Below the pieces are notes generated by a model. The model did no database searches and had not been told where the DNA came from. It was given only the letters and a program-made list of their open reading frames with translations. DNA of 64,000 nucleotides from an uncultured Haliea sp. GTDB lineage: Bacteria; Pseudomonadota; Gammaproteobacteria; Pseudomonadales; Halieaceae. Every line of letters starts with the position of its first letter. Position 1 is the first letter of the stretch. The DNA lies in NCBI GenBank assembly GCA_947258585.1, contig CAMYIZ010000030.1:124001-188000 (forward strand), read 5' to 3'. A program made the position numbers and the translations under genes. Positions 50,958 through 61,073 of this stretch are shown here, piece by piece.

Positions 50958-51919
50958 ATGCGCTACCCCAGATTCTCTGAAGCACCCTTGCGCGAAGCCC
51001 TGCAGGACACTCCAGTAGTCCTGATCCACGGGTCGCGTCAATGTGGCAAGACTACCCTGGCTCAAGCTGTCGGCGCGGACCTCGAATACCGCTATGTCAG
51101 TCTAGACGACGATAACCAGTTGCAAGCCGCAAAGCTGATCCAGTGGGCTTCGTGCAGACCTTGCCCGAGCGGACCATCCTGGACGAAATCCAACGCGCAC
51201 CGGAGCTGTTCACCAGCATCAAGGCCAACGTCGATCAGAACCGTCAACCGGGTCGCTTTATCCTGACCGGCTCCGCCATGATTCAACGCGATATCCAGGA
51301 CATCGCCAATATTCGCAACCTGGATAGCCTGCCAATACTTCTTTCTCTGGCCGCCAGCCAAACTGCTCGCCTCTTCAATGCCACCGACCTTGCCTCGCCC
51401 TTCGCAATCAGCCGCCCCACTATCCGCGAGTACCTCGTTCTACTGGAGCAGATTTTTCTGATTGAGCAGCTGCAGCCCTGGCATAGCAACCGACTGAGCC
51501 GACTCATCAAGACCCCCAAGCTGCACTTGACAGATACCGGCCTGGCCTGTTCTTTACTTGGGATCAACAGCCGAAATTTATGGCAGGACAAGGCGCTGCT
51601 TGGGCAACTGCTGGAAACTTTCGTTTATCAAGAGCTGCGGAAGCATGCCGACTGGCATGAGGAAGATTTGCGTTTCTACCACTATCGCGACAAGGATAAA
51701 GTGGAAGTTGATATTATCATTGAGCAGGGTCGACAAATCGCCGGCATCGAAATCAAGACGGCTGCCACCATTACCCAGAGCGACTTCAAAGGACTGAAGA
51801 AGTTGAGGGAGAATTGCGGCAAACAATTTGCTGCTGGCGTGGTATTTTACGATGGCAAGGACATTCTGCCATTTGGGGGGAACTTATACGCAGTGCCGTT
51901 ATCCGCTCAGACAGAGTGA
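50958..51919 (+). pseudogene. AAA ATPase with DUF4143 domain, frameshifted and internally deleted
   Basis: The N-terminal part (50958 to about 51130) has a P-loop, IHGSRQCGKTTL, and VSLDDDNQLQAAK; the frame then shifts, and the rest (ADPVGFVQTLPERTILDEIQRAPELF onward, to 51919) is in another frame. Restoring one A near 51130 would join them. A second lesion is an apparent in-frame loss of about 100 residues: LTGSA, normally followed by the rest of the ATPase core, joins directly to IQRDIQDIANIRNLDSL. The DUF4143 end (KLHLTDTGLACSLLG) is intact. The function of this ATPase family is unclear; it is common in accessory DNA. Confidence 0.85.
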
Positions 51920-51952
51920 ACCCGACGCGCTCTTGTTCCGCGGATGTCCGCT

Positions 51953-53209
51953 TTAGAACTGCCTGTGGTACACCGGTGCGAAGCCACCACCGGGAGTGCG
52001 GAAGTTGGTGGCCTGGCCCTGATACAGTCGCGCCGCCACCCATTGCACCGCGCCTTCGTAGACATAGTTGCGCAGGTCGTACTTGAAGACCAGCGGCGTC
52101 GTTGCACCCAGGGCGAAACGCTCGCCCGGGGGTACCAGCGCCTGGGCCACAAAATCTCCTGCCAATATCTCGCTCCACACCCGCCTGGTAACCTTGTCAC
52201 CGCGCCAGGCCGCCCTGCTACCGTAACCGCTCGCGGGCTTGAAAAACAGCCGCTTGCGCTGGGCCCACAGACGCTCGGCATGGGCGGGGTCGACGACTTC
52301 AGTTCGGGGAATACCCTGCAGGAGAATCTGTTGCTGGCTTTCAGGTACCTGCAGGGCAGTCAGTTCCAGCGTATCAGTCAGCAGCGCCAGATTGCGCTTG
52401 TCCGCATACAGGGCATGGGCCTGCGGATGGGGCGTCAGTACCACCGCATTGGCCAGGTAGGCTTCGCGAATGGCAGCGCTGCCGGGCTTCTCCAGCAGAA
52501 AATCCGTCAACCGATTATAGACCAGATCGACAGGCCTGGATCCGGCGCAGAGCGCACCGTTGCTGAATTGCAGTTGCTCCGGCGCCACAATGACCGCTTC
52601 GATGCCGCAGCGCTGGAACAGTTTCCGGAACAGGATAAACTCCGGATACAGGTACTGCTCCCCGGGATTCTCATCGACAATCGCGATGCAGCGCAGTGGC
52701 TGGTCACGGCCCGACAACTGCCATTCCCGCTGGAACATGGCGACAATGGCCTGCTCCAGTTGCAGTGCGGTCGCCGCGCCGGGAACAAGCTCCGCCACTT
52801 CCGGGCAGCAGGCACGCTGGGCCCGGGCCAGCACGGCATTGAGCAGCGCGCCGCCGGCGTTGGTATTGATTTCTATGAGCCCGACAGACTCGGCACCAAC
52901 ATGAAAGTCATAGCCCATGAAAACGCCTCTGGCGCCACCGGGGTCGTGACGGGCGATGGCCGGTGCGGAGTCCAGCACCCTCCGCCGCCACGGCCCGGAA
53001 TTCACCACGGTTTCGACGGCGCCGATGACGGCATTCATCCGCTGGATATGATCACTTTCGACAAATACCGGCTGCGCATAGAACAGGTAGGGGCAGCGTT
53101 CCCGGGTCATTTGATAGAGACCCTGCTCCCCCAGCTCCGTTTCCAGCGCCCGGCCCAAGGCGGCCTCGTCAAGGCTCACGCAAAAGCAGTGTTGATTCAG
53201 CGCCTTCAA
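51953..53209 (-). CDS. ATP-grasp-like enzyme of unknown substrate in the arsenic operon
   Basis: The 418-residue soluble protein has no signal peptide. Its C-terminal third has ATP-grasp features: RLFFKPASGYGSRAAWRG (glycine-rich ATP loop with Lys), DFVAQALVPPGERF, and KYDLRNYVYEG followed by RLYQGQATNFRTPGGGFAPVY. The middle has GLIEINTNAGGALLNAVLARA, suggesting a second substrate- or metal-binding loop. Such enzymes form amide or similar bonds with ATP. It starts seven bases after the acr3 stop, on the same strand, so it is likely the fifth gene of the ars operon. Substrate and product are unknown; glutathione or another thiol conjugate is only a guess. Confidence 0.65.
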   Translation of the reverse strand: MKALNQHCFCVSLDEAALGRALETELGEQGLYQMTRERCPYLFYAQPVFVESDHIQRMNAVIGAVETVVNSGPWRRRVLDSAPAIARHDPGGARGVFMGYDFHVGAESVGLIEINTNAGGALLNAVLARAQRACCPEVAELVPGAATALQLEQAIVAMFQREWQLSGRDQPLRCIAIVDENPGEQYLYPEFILFRKLFQRCGIEAVIVAPEQLQFSNGALCAGSRPVDLVYNRLTDFLLEKPGSAAIREAYLANAVVLTPHPQAHALYADKRNLALLTDTLELTALQVPESQQQILLQGIPRTEVVDPAHAERLWAQRKRLFFKPASGYGSRAAWRGDKVTRRVWSEILAGDFVAQALVPPGERFALGATTPLVFKYDLRNYVYEGAVQWVAARLYQGQATNFRTPGGGFAPVYHRQF

Positions 53210-53216
53210 ACCAGCG

Positions 53217-54299
53217 CTACCCGGGACGCGCAGCGGGGAACCAGTGGCTGGTGCGGTTGGCGAAGGCCACCAGTGACAGCATCACCGGCACTTCCACCAG
53301 CACGCCGACGACAGTCACCAGGGCAGCGCCAGAATTGAGCCCGAACAGTCCAATGGCCACGGCCACCGCCAGCTCAAAGAAATTTGAGGTACTGATCAGG
53401 GCGCAGGGAGCGGCGACATTGAACGGCACCCGCCACAGGTAGGCCGCGGCGTAGGCGACCGCAAAGATCCCGTAGGATTGAATCAGCAGCGGCACGGCAA
53501 TCAGGGCGATCAACAGCGGCTGTTCCAGGATAACCTGCCCCTGAAACCCGAACAGGAGTACCACAGTCGCCAACAGCCCCAACACTGACAGGGGTTTGAT
53601 GCGCGAGGTGAAGCGCGATACCCGGGCTTCGCCCTGTGCCCCGGGACCCGCCGTGCGGACCAGATGCATTCGGGTCAGAGAGCCAGCCACCAGTGGTATA
53701 ACCACATACAGCACAACGGATAACAGCAGGGTTTCCCAGGGTACGCTGATATCGGTGACGCCCAGCAACAGGGCGACAATCGGCGCAAAGGCAAAGATCA
53801 TGATGACATCGTTGAGAGACACCTGCACCAGCGTGTAGGTCGCATCGCCCCGGGTCAGTTGTGACCAGACAAACACCATCGCCGTGCAGGGCGCGGCGCC
53901 GAGCAGAATCATGCCGGCGATGTACTGGCTGGCATTGGCCGGGTCGATCAGGTCGGCAAACACAACCTCAAAAAACAACACGCCCAGTGCAGCCATGGTA
54001 AAAGGCTTGATCAACCAGTTGACCACCAGGGTGATCACCAGCCCTTTCGGGCGCTCATGGATATGCTTGAGACTGGTGAAGTCCACCGACACCATCATCG
54101 GATAGACCATGAACCAGATCAGTACTGCCACGATAAAGTTGATTGAGCCGTACTCGAATCCGGCGAGCAGCTGGAAGGTATCGGGCAGCAAGGTACCCAG
54201 GGTGAGACCCGCAGTAATGCAGAGCAACACCCACAACGACAGGTAGCGCTCGAACAGGCTGAGTGGGGAGACGGTTTGCTTCCGGGTCGTTGCATTCAT
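53217..54299 (-). CDS. acr3: ACR3-family arsenite efflux permease
   Basis: The 360-residue inner-membrane carrier has ten hydrophobic segments and the ACR3 marks: the conserved cysteine in [37 protein letters not shown] and [17 protein letters not shown]. It exports As(III). The ATG at 54299 overlaps the arsJ stop (ATGA). It belongs to the operon arsR-gapdh-arsJ-acr3. Confidence 0.93.
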   Translation of the reverse strand: MNATTRKQTVSPLSLFERYLSLWVLLCITAGLTLGTLLPDTFQLLAGFEYGSINFIVAVLIWFMVYPMMVSVDFTSLKHIHERPKGLVITLVVNWLIKPFTMAALGVLFFEVVFADLIDPANASQYIAGMILLGAAPCTAMVFVWSQLTRGDATYTLVQVSLNDVIMIFAFAPIVALLLGVTDISVPWETLLLSVVLYVVIPLVAGSLTRMHLVRTAGPGAQGEARVSRFTSRIKPLSVLGLLATVVLLFGFQGQVILEQPLLIALIAVPLLIQSYGIFAVAYAAAYLWRVPFNVAAPCALISTSNFFELAVAVAIGLFGLNSGAALVTVVGVLVEVPVMLSLVAFANRTSHWFPAARPG

Positions 54300-55561
54300 T
54301 TCCAACTGCGTCCATTGCCTGATTTGGATAATGAGCCAGAATACCTGGCGCCGGGCAGCCAGAGAGAAACAACCACTGTTGCCACCAGCATCCCGGCAGA
54401 TATCCACAGGCAGGCTGCCAGCCCACCGGTACCCTGGCCGGCCATCTGGAACACCCAACCCGAGAGTACCGTGCCGATCAAACGCCCCATGGCGTTGGCC
54501 ATGTAGTAGAAGCCGACATCCAGTGATACGCCGTCACGACCGGCATAGCTGACGATCAGGTAGCTGTGCAGCGAGGAATTCACCGCGAACAGGACCCCGA
54601 ACAGGAGCAGACCGCCAATCAGGATTGTGGCGGGATCTATCCCCGCGCCCAGTCCCAGCGCGATCAACATCGGCAACAGCGCCAGGCTGGCTGCCCACAA
54701 AGTCGCTGATCGCCCGTCTGGAACCGCCCCCTGCAGACTTCCGGTAATCCGCGGGGCGATGGCCTGCACCGCACCGTAGCCGATAATCCACAGGGCGAGA
54801 AAGCCGCCGGTCTGGCTGTGGTTCCAGCCCAGGGTCTGGGACAGGAACACCGGCAGGGCCACCACGAACCAGACATCCCGCGCGCCGAACAGCAGCATGC
54901 GCGCCGCGGAAAGAATGTTGATGGCCCGGCTCTTGGAGAAGATATCGCGAAATTTCGGCTTGTTCGCAGCCTTGCCCAGGTCCGTTTGCAGGAGCACCAG
55001 GCTTGCCAGCCAGACCAGCGCCAGGGCCGTCGCCATTGCCGCCACGGCGCCGGCAAAACCCAGCCAGGTCAACAGCACACCGCCGAGGAAAAAGCCCGCC
55101 CCCTTGAGCGCGTTTTTCGAGCCGGTGAGAATGGCGACCCACGTGTACAGCGTGCCCTGGGCGTCGGCCGGCACCAGCAGCTTGATCGAGCTTTTGGCGC
55201 TCATCTTGTTCAGGTCCTTGGCGATGCCCGACAGCGCCTGGGCCGCCATCACCCAGGGCACAGTGAGCATGGCCGCGGGTACCAGCAACATTCCCAGGGC
55301 CATGACCTGCAGCGCCAGGCCGATGGTCATGGTTCGATTGAGGCCCACATGGGCACCGAGCCAGCCACCCACCAGGTTGGTGATCACCCCGAAGATCTCG
55401 TAGAACAGGAACAGCAGCGCGATCTCCAGCGGCGAATAACCCAGCCCGTGGAAGTGCAGCACCACCAGCATGCGCAGAGCGCCATCCGTCAGCGTGAAGG
55501 CCCAGTAGTTGCCGGTGACCACCAGGTATTGGCGGATCTCCGCGGAGAGGTGGTTCAGCAT
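54296..55561 (-). CDS. arsJ: Organoarsenical efflux MFS transporter ArsJ
   Basis: The 421-residue major-facilitator protein has about 12 hydrophobic segments, opening [44 protein letters not shown], typical of ArsJ. ArsJ exports 1-arseno-3-phosphoglycerate, formed by the partner GAPDH from arsenate, so arsenate can be removed without reduction. The partner lies two bases upstream, which supports this assignment. Confidence 0.92.
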   Translation of the reverse strand: MLNHLSAEIRQYLVVTGNYWAFTLTDGALRMLVVLHFHGLGYSPLEIALLFLFYEIFGVITNLVGGWLGAHVGLNRTMTIGLALQVMALGMLLVPAAMLTVPWVMAAQALSGIAKDLNKMSAKSSIKLLVPADAQGTLYTWVAILTGSKNALKGAGFFLGGVLLTWLGFAGAVAAMATALALVWLASLVLLQTDLGKAANKPKFRDIFSKSRAINILSAARMLLFGARDVWFVVALPVFLSQTLGWNHSQTGGFLALWIIGYGAVQAIAPRITGSLQGAVPDGRSATLWAASLALLPMLIALGLGAGIDPATILIGGLLLFGVLFAVNSSLHSYLIVSYAGRDGVSLDVGFYYMANAMGRLIGTVLSGWVFQMAGQGTGGLAACLWISAGMLVATVVVSLWLPGARYSGSLSKSGNGRSWK

Positions 55562-55563
55562 CG

Positions 55564-56580
55564 CTAGCCGCCCTGATCCAAGCGCCCGACCTTCAGCGCC
55601 AGTTCCGCGGTGCGGTTGGCGTAGCCCCACTCGTTGTCATACCAGGCATAGATTTTCACCTGGGTCTCATTGATCACCATGGTGGACAGGGCATCGATAA
55701 TGCTCGACCGCGGGTCGGTCTTGTAGTCGATGGACACCAGCGGGCGCTCCTCGTAACCGAGGATGCCCTGCAGCGGGTCGGATTCCGCGGCACTTTTGAG
55801 CAGCTGATTAACGGCTTCCGCAGTCGTCGCGGTCTCCACTTCAAACACACAGTCGGTCAGCGAAGCGTTGGCCAGGGGCACCCGCACCGCGTGGCCGTTG
55901 AGCCGCCCCTTGAGCTCCGGGAAAATCCCGGTAATGGCGGTTGCCGAGCCTGTCGTGGTCGGAATCAGGCTCATCCCGCAGGCGCGGGCACGGCGCAGGT
56001 CCTTGTGGGGGGCGTCGAGAATCGTCTGGGTGTTGGTCACACTGTGGATGGTGGTCATGCTGCCGTGGTGAATACGCAGGTTCTCGTGAATGACCTTGAC
56101 CACCGGGGCGAGGCAGTTGGTGGTACAGGAAGCCGCGGTAACGATCCGGTGGGTTTGCGGTTGGTACAGATGGTCATTCACCCCCATGACCACATTCAGC
56201 ACCTCCGGCTCCTTTACCGGAGCAGTCACCACTACCCGCTTGACGCCCTGGGCCAGGTAGGCGTTCAGCACATCGACCTTCTTCATTTTGCCGCTGGCTT
56301 CAATGACGAGATCGCAGGCTGACCAGTCGGTTTCCTCGATGCGGGTGTTGCGACTGGTGGCAATCTGCCGCCCCTCGATCACAATCGCGCCATCCCGGGC
56401 AGTGGCATCCCGGTCCCAGCGCCCGTGCACGGAATCGAATGTCAACAAGTGCGCCAGGGTTGACGCATCACCCGCCGGGTCGTTGATCCGGATAAATTCG
56501 ACCTCGGGCCAATCCCATGCCGCACGCAGTACCAGACGGCCCATGCGGCCAAACCCATTGATGCCAATCTTGATGGTCAT
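55564..56580 (-). CDS. ArsJ-associated glyceraldehyde-3-phosphate dehydrogenase
   Basis: The 338-residue GAPDH has NAD-binding [15 protein letters not shown], the catalytic cysteine Cys152 in SCTTNC, and [15 protein letters not shown] near the end. In arsJ operons this paralogue uses arsenate in place of phosphate and makes 1-arseno-3-phosphoglycerate for ArsJ. It is placed between arsR and arsJ, and so is a detoxification copy rather than the central glycolytic gene. Confidence 0.93.
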   Translation of the reverse strand: MTIKIGINGFGRMGRLVLRAAWDWPEVEFIRINDPAGDASTLAHLLTFDSVHGRWDRDATARDGAIVIEGRQIATSRNTRIEETDWSACDLVIEASGKMKKVDVLNAYLAQGVKRVVVTAPVKEPEVLNVVMGVNDHLYQPQTHRIVTAASCTTNCLAPVVKVIHENLRIHHGSMTTIHSVTNTQTILDAPHKDLRRARACGMSLIPTTTGSATAITGIFPELKGRLNGHAVRVPLANASLTDCVFEVETATTAEAVNQLLKSAAESDPLQGILGYEERPLVSIDYKTDPRSSIIDALSTMVINETQVKIYAWYDNEWGYANRTAELALKVGRLDQGG

Positions 56581-56605
56581 GAAGAACTCCGGGTAGAAGT
56601 GGAAG

Positions 56606-56956
56606 TTAACGGCAATCGCCGGCCCGCTTTTGTCGTTCAATGGCTTGCAGGCGCAACACATCCCCGGCACAGGGCGCCACTGTGCCGAGCCCGTCGCGGG
56701 TTGCAGCGAGCACCTTGCGCTGCCAGGATCCCAGCCCGGGGTGGAGGCGGTAGTACACCCACTGCCCTTCCCGGTGGTCACTGACCAGATTGCACGCACG
56801 CAGCTGGGCCAGATGCCGGGAAATCATGGGCTGGGAAACCTCGAGCGCATCGGCGAGATCACAGACACAGATCTGCTCCCGGACCAGCAGCAGCAACACA
56901 CAGCGCAAGCGGGTCTCGTTGCCGAGGCATTTGTAGAAGTTCTCGCCTTTTACCAC
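56606..56956 (-). CDS. arsR: Arsenic-responsive repressor ArsR
   Basis: The roughly 116-residue winged-helix repressor has [41 protein letters not shown]. The Cys30-Val-Cys32-Asp-Leu motif at the start of the binding helix is the As(III) site of classical ArsR. The GTG at 56956 has AGGCAGGA upstream; the frame is open back to a GTG at 57016. It is the first gene of the operon, and an operator overlaps its promoter. Confidence 0.88.
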   Translation of the reverse strand: MVKGENFYKCLGNETRLRCVLLLLVREQICVCDLADALEVSQPMISRHLAQLRACNLVSDHREGQWVYYRLHPGLGSWQRKVLAATRDGLGTVAPCAGDVLRLQAIERQKRAGDCR

Positions 56957-57022
56957 GCCATCCTGCCTTGCGCCGTATGACAATTCGTCTGCCCGGTCAC
57001 GGAGCAGTCTCTCCACCTACCA

Positions 57023-57062
57023 ATATGCGGATAACCATATATCTTGTCTGGCCGAAAATCAA
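57023..57062 (-). promoter_or_regulatory. ars promoter with ArsR-type operator
   Basis: On the minus strand TTGATT (57057-57062), a 17-base spacer and TATGGT (57034-57039) form a promoter. Inverted repeat ATATG/CATAT (57023-57027 and 57036-57040) with an 8-base spacer overlaps the -10 box, an arrangement like other ArsR/SmtB operators. Confidence 0.55.
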
Positions 57063-57226
57063 TCCTGCCGGCAGCGCCGCGGCCTGATGCCGGGGCAGGG
57101 TGGCCCGACTCCGGCGCTCGATTATCGGCGTTTAAACCTTCATAAAAGCCCTGTTTTGCTTCATCATCGACCTGTTGCGCCGGCAATCGGCATCCAATAC
57201 CGTTCCGAATCAGGGAGTAAGCAAGC

Positions 57227-58102
57227 ATGGCCCGCACTGTTACCGTCGCCGCCACCCAGATGGCCTGCAGCTGGGACCGGGAGGCCAACATCGCCAATGG
57301 CGAGCGCCTGGTGCGCGCGGCCCAGGCCGAGGGCGCCCAGGTCATTCTGCTGCAGGAACTGTTCGAGACCCCCTACTTCTGCCAGCATCCCAATGAAGAC
57401 TACATGCTGCTGGCGACCCCGCTGGCGGAGAACCCCGCGGTACAGCACTTCCAGGCACTGGCCAGGGAGCTGCAGGTCGTGCTGCCAATCAGCTACTTCG
57501 AGCTGGCGGGCCGCGCCCGCTTCAATTCGGTGGCCATCATCGACGCCGACGGCAGCGTGCTGGGCAATTACCGCAAGAGCCATATCCCGGACGGCCCCGG
57601 CTATCACGAGAAGTTCTACTTCAACCCGGGCGACACCGGCTTCAAAGTCTGGAACACCCGCTTCGGGCGCATCGGCGTCGGCATCTGCTGGGACCAGTGG
57701 TTCCCCGAGAGCGCCCGCAGCATGGCCCTGCTGGGGGCAGAGCTGCTGTTCTATCCCACCGCCATCGGCAGCGAACCCCACGACCCGACGATTCACAGCC
57801 GCGACCACTGGCAGCGGGTACAGCAGGGTCACGCCGGCGCCAACCTGATGCCGCTGGTCGCCAGCAACCGCATCGGCCGCGAACTGCAGGACGGCAGCGA
57901 CATCACCTTCTATGGCGGCTCTTTCATTGCCGACCACACCGGCGCCCTGGTCGAGGCGGCTGACGGCGACAGTGAGACCGTCCTGGTACACAGCTTCGAC
58001 CTGGACGAAATAGAAAAGATGCGCACCGCCTGGGGCGTGTTCCGGGACCGGCGCCCGCCCCTGTACCAGCCCATCAATACCCTGGATGGTGAACACGCGT
58101 GA
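57227..58102 (+). CDS. aguB: N-carbamoylputrescine amidase
   Basis: The 291-residue nitrilase-superfamily enzyme has the catalytic triad Glu44 ([11 protein letters not shown]), Lys117 ([19 protein letters not shown]) and Cys154 ([12 protein letters not shown]). It converts N-carbamoylputrescine to putrescine, the last step of the agmatine route. The start is ATG 57227 with GGGAG upstream, and the end overlaps aguA by four bases. Confidence 0.95.
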   Translation: MARTVTVAATQMACSWDREANIANGERLVRAAQAEGAQVILLQELFETPYFCQHPNEDYMLLATPLAENPAVQHFQALARELQVVLPISYFELAGRARFNSVAIIDADGSVLGNYRKSHIPDGPGYHEKFYFNPGDTGFKVWNTRFGRIGVGICWDQWFPESARSMALLGAELLFYPTAIGSEPHDPTIHSRDHWQRVQQGHAGANLMPLVASNRIGRELQDGSDITFYGGSFIADHTGALVEAADGDSETVLVHSFDLDEIEKMRTAWGVFRDRRPPLYQPINTLDGEHA

Positions 58103-59196
58103 GCCTGCGCACCAGCACACCGCGGGCGGACGGCTTCTTCATGCCCGCGGAATGGGCGCCCCAGAGCCAGGTCTGGACGCTCTGGCCCGAGCGCCCGGAC
58201 AGCTGGCGCGCCGGCGCCCTGCCCGCCCAGGCCGCCTTCCTGGAAGTGATCCGCGCCATCGCCCGCTTCGAGCCGGTAACGGTAGGCGCATCCCGGGACC
58301 AGTTCCAGAACGCCAGCCAGGCACTGGCCGAAGCGGACAATGTGCGGGTCATCGAGCTGTCCAACGACGACGTCTGGATGCGCGACTGCGGCCCCACCTT
58401 CCTCATTGACGGCAAGGGCGGGCTGGCAGCGGTGGACTGGGAGTTCAATGCCTGGGGCGGCCACCACGGTGGACTCTACCCAAACTGGGACCTGGACAAC
58501 CAGGTGGCGCAGAAAGTCGCCCAGCTGGAGCGGGTACCGCGCTACGCGACTCCGGAATTTGTCCTGGAGGGCGGCTCGATCCACGTCGATGGCGAAGGCA
58601 CGCTGATTACCACCGCGGAGTGCCTGCTGCACCCGAACCGCAACCCGCAGCTGAGCCAGGCGGAGATCGAACGCTACCTGCGCGACTACCTCGCGGTGAA
58701 CACCATCATCTGGCTACCCGAGGGCATGTACAACGACGAGACCGATGGCCACGTCGACAACTTCTGCTGCTTTACCCGTCCCGGCGAGGTGCTGCTGTGC
58801 TGGACCGACGACGAGAGCGACCCCAACTACAGCCGCTGCCGGTCGGCGCTGGCGGTGCTGGACAGCAGCCGCGATGCCCGGGGGCGGCAGCTGGTCGTGC
58901 ACAAGATACCGATTCCCGCGCCGGTATACGCCATGCTGGAAAGTGAGGGCGGTGCGCTCGGCCAGCTGCCCGACGAGGATGGCCAGCCTGAACGGCTGGC
59001 TGCATCCTATGTCAATTTCCTGATCGTGAACGGCGGGATCATCGTCCCGGGGTTCGATGACCCGCAGGACAGCGTTGCCCTGACGCTACTGCAGGAGCTG
59101 TTCCCCGAGCGCGAGGTCGTGATGGTGCCGGGGCGGGAGATCCTGCTGGGAGGCGGCAATATCCACTGCATCACCCAGCAGCAGCCGCGCCCCTGA
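58099..59196 (+). CDS. aguA: Agmatine deiminase
   Basis: The 365-residue guanidine-modifying enzyme turns agmatine into N-carbamoylputrescine and ammonia, feeding AguB. Key motifs are [66 protein letters not shown] and the catalytic Cys357 in [12 protein letters not shown]. It starts with GTG 58099 overlapping the aguB stop. Its last 26 bases overlap the convergent sorting-signal gene. Confidence 0.95.
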   Translation: MSLRTSTPRADGFFMPAEWAPQSQVWTLWPERPDSWRAGALPAQAAFLEVIRAIARFEPVTVGASRDQFQNASQALAEADNVRVIELSNDDVWMRDCGPTFLIDGKGGLAAVDWEFNAWGGHHGGLYPNWDLDNQVAQKVAQLERVPRYATPEFVLEGGSIHVDGEGTLITTAECLLHPNRNPQLSQAEIERYLRDYLAVNTIIWLPEGMYNDETDGHVDNFCCFTRPGEVLLCWTDDESDPNYSRCRSALAVLDSSRDARGRQLVVHKIPIPAPVYAMLESEGGALGQLPDEDGQPERLAASYVNFLIVNGGIIVPGFDDPQDSVALTLLQELFPEREVVMVPGREILLGGGNIHCITQQQPRP

Positions 59197-59896
59197 GACG
59201 AACCACTGCGGCAACCAGACCCAGCGCCATCAGCATCAGCATCCATACTGACATCGCCGGCACCGCGGCCACGGGCGCAACGCTGACATTGTCGTGGTAG
59301 CCCGCCGCGGCAAAAGTGAAGAAGCTGCCAGTCTTGAACACCAGTGTGACTGTGGAGGAAGGGGCAACAAAGGTGCCGCTGAAAGGCTCCCATTGAAACT
59401 GGAATACTTCGTTGTTCCCGAGATTGTTGACTTCGCGCTTGGCAATCAGGATATCGTTGGCTCCTAACCCGCTGTCGATGGCGGCCTCGGTTGGCGTGCC
59501 ATCGTAGATCACCACTTCCCACCAGGTACCGTTGTTGCCATCCACGTTGCCCGCCACACCGCCGCTCCAGAAACCGCTGACGGTATAGGCCTGCCCCGGT
59601 GTGACACTGAGCGTCTGGGTCAAGCCGCCATGGGCATTGCCGGAACCGCTGCCTTTCTTCTGGGCGTGCGATATCGCGCCGGCAAAGGGGCAGCCGTTGG
59701 TGGGCACCCAGATATCGCAGTCATTACTGTGGATCCAGACGTCGTTCCAGAACCCGCTGGGGGGCGCAGTCCAGGTGTTCCAGCCGGTGAGCCCCGCCTC
59801 AAAATCACCGTTACTGACCAAATTCTGGGATTGAACCGACTGGGCCAGACCCAGCAGAAGAAAGCACAACAAAGCAACAAATCTGGTATGGGTCAT
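59171..59896 (-). CDS. Secreted protein with PEP/IPTL-CTERM-like sorting signal
   Basis: The 241-residue protein has a signal peptide (cleavage near residue 23, SVQS-QN), a beta-rich domain opening [17 protein letters not shown], as in carbohydrate-binding-like modules, and a C-terminal [25 protein letters not shown]: motif, membrane helix, then Arg. This tripartite tail resembles exosortase targets (IPTL/PEP-CTERM type). No exosortase is in the window. An ATG 25 codons upstream is less likely. Function is unknown; it may be a surface or matrix protein. Confidence 0.75.
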   Translation of the reverse strand: MTHTRFVALLCFLLLGLAQSVQSQNLVSNGDFEAGLTGWNTWTAPPSGFWNDVWIHSNDCDIWVPTNGCPFAGAISHAQKKGSGSGNAHGGLTQTLSVTPGQAYTVSGFWSGGVAGNVDGNNGTWWEVVIYDGTPTEAAIDSGLGANDILIAKREVNNLGNNEVFQFQWEPFSGTFVAPSSTVTLVFKTGSFFTFAAAGYHDNVSVAPVAAVPAMSVWMLMLMALGLVAAVVRLRGAAAAG

Positions 59897-60047
59897 GGCC
59901 GCCTTCCCTGAATGGACTAATTCCCAGTAGCATGAAACACAAGCGCGTCTTCTGGCAAGCGGTAGTTTCACCCTGCAGGGTAATCAGGCCGCGGCGATAG
60001 AGCGCCGTTTACCAGCGACCAGCCCATCTTGAAGGGGACAGATGCGC

Positions 60048-60076
60048 TTGACTTGACCAGGCAAAATGGCGAAAAT
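60048..60076 (+). promoter_or_regulatory. Promoter of tRNA-Met
   Basis: TTGACT (60048-60053), a 17-base spacer and GAAAAT (60071-60076), then a GCGCGCC discriminator typical of stringently controlled stable-RNA promoters. It lies 40 bases before the tRNA. Confidence 0.6.
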
Positions 60077-60115
60077 GCGCGCCTTTTCGGGGCTCAGCCC
60101 CCGGACCAAAATCGT

Positions 60116-60192
60116 GGCTACGTAGCTCAGCTGGTTAGAGCACAGCATTCATAATGCTGGGGTCGGTGGTTCAAGTCCACCCGTAGCTACCA
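60116..60192 (+). tRNA. Elongator tRNA-Met (anticodon CAT)
   Basis: The 77-nt cloverleaf has encoded CCA, anticodon stem CAGCA/TGCTG with loop TTCATAA, D-arm TAGCTCAGCTGGTTAGAGC, and T-arm GGTGG-TTCAAGT-CCACC. The acceptor GGCTACG matches elongator Met tRNAs more than initiator or Ile2. The first pair is G1-T72 rather than G-C, which is unusual. A T-rich stretch follows. Confidence 0.93.
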
Positions 60193-60226
60193 CTTTTTCC
60201 TTTTTAAATCAAAAGCTTAAAAAACC

Positions 60227-60640
60227 TCAAATCGCTCTGAGATTCTCCCTCCTCCCGATTGCGGGAGATTTGCGGGAGTTTTCATTGTTGATCAAGGTCA
60301 GGGTCGGTGCCGAGGTACCGGACCAGCTCACTTTTTCCACCGCGTCGATCAGTTCCCCGATTTCAGCCGCGGAATAGTGCGTCGTGATCTGGCCGTTCTT
60401 GTGGCCCAGGAGCACCTGCCGGGTTTCATGACTCACGCCCTTGGCCCGCAACCGGCGACCGAAGGTATGCTTCAAATCATGGACCCGCACCTGCGGCAAT
60501 CCAGCCTCCTCCTGCGCCCGACGCCAGGCCTTGGTGTTGATGCGATTCACCGGTCTACCCTTGGCATAGGTAAACACATGCTCCGGATTCCTGCCGCGCT
60601 GACGATTGATCACCGCCCGTGCTTCGGCATTCATCACCAC
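60227..60640 (-). pseudogene. Tyrosine recombinase (integrase), C-terminal remnant
   Basis: About 137 residues survive. They include the catalytic box II VRVHDLKHTFGRRLRAKGVS with the HxLKH/R pattern, the LLGHKNGQITTHYSAAE segment with His and the active-site Tyr region. The N-terminal half is missing, as an in-frame stop lies just upstream. It ends 35 bases from tRNA-Met and points toward it, the usual layout for an element integrated at a tRNA gene. Confidence 0.85.
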
Positions 60641-60695
60641 CAGTCGGCCCCTCCATTCTTCACCCCGTCACCCGGGAACACAAACACGCTGGTTT

Positions 60696-61073
60696 TCAGG
60701 CCAACTGTATAAGCTGGTTTAGCAAGGCCAGCACCTCGGCGAAGCGGGCATCGGTCACGCTTTTCATTGGATGGGGCGCGCCGCCGCGCAGGCGCCAGTC
60801 GAAGGACTTGGGCTGATGGCAAAGCACGTAACTGGCTTGCCCGGCCTTGCGCCCGCCAGCAACGCCGACAGCTACCGCGAAGGGGTTATCAGCGTTATAG
60901 CTGGCAGTGGTCATCGGCAGGCCAATGACCAGGGACGTGCGTTCATTAAAAGCTTTGGGAGACAGAACCAGAAAAGGATGTACATCGCGCATTTCTTTCC
61001 CGCGCTGAGGGTTGCAGTCTATCCATATGACGTGCTGGCGCTCGGGTACCCAGCCCTTGGTTCGTTTTACCAC
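60696..61073 (-). CDS. mazF: PemK/MazF-type mRNA endonuclease toxin
   Basis: The 125-residue toxin has the MazF pattern: GWVPERQHVIWIDCNPQRGKEMRDVHPFLVLSPKAFNERTSLVIGLPMTT and AVGVAGGRKAGQASYVLCHQPKSFDWRLRGGA. MazF toxins cut RNA at short motifs. It starts with GTG 61073, overlapping the antitoxin by seven bases, the normal antitoxin-toxin order. Confidence 0.92.
   Translation of the reverse strand: MVKRTKGWVPERQHVIWIDCNPQRGKEMRDVHPFLVLSPKAFNERTSLVIGLPMTTASYNADNPFAVAVGVAGGRKAGQASYVLCHQPKSFDWRLRGGAPHPMKSVTDARFAEVLALLNQLIQLA

Noticed and set aside
51944-53338. 464-codon frame antisense to the ATP-grasp gene
   Set aside because: The opposite strand has coherent ATP-grasp motifs and operon spacing; this frame has none.
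55868-56322. Small frames antisense to the ars GAPDH gene
   Set aside because: They lie wholly inside a conserved enzyme gene and have no ribosome site or recognisable domain.
60634-60822. 62-codon frame bridging mazF and the integrase remnant
   Set aside because: It starts within mazF in another frame and matches nothing; it overlaps the region where the integrase frame meets a stop.
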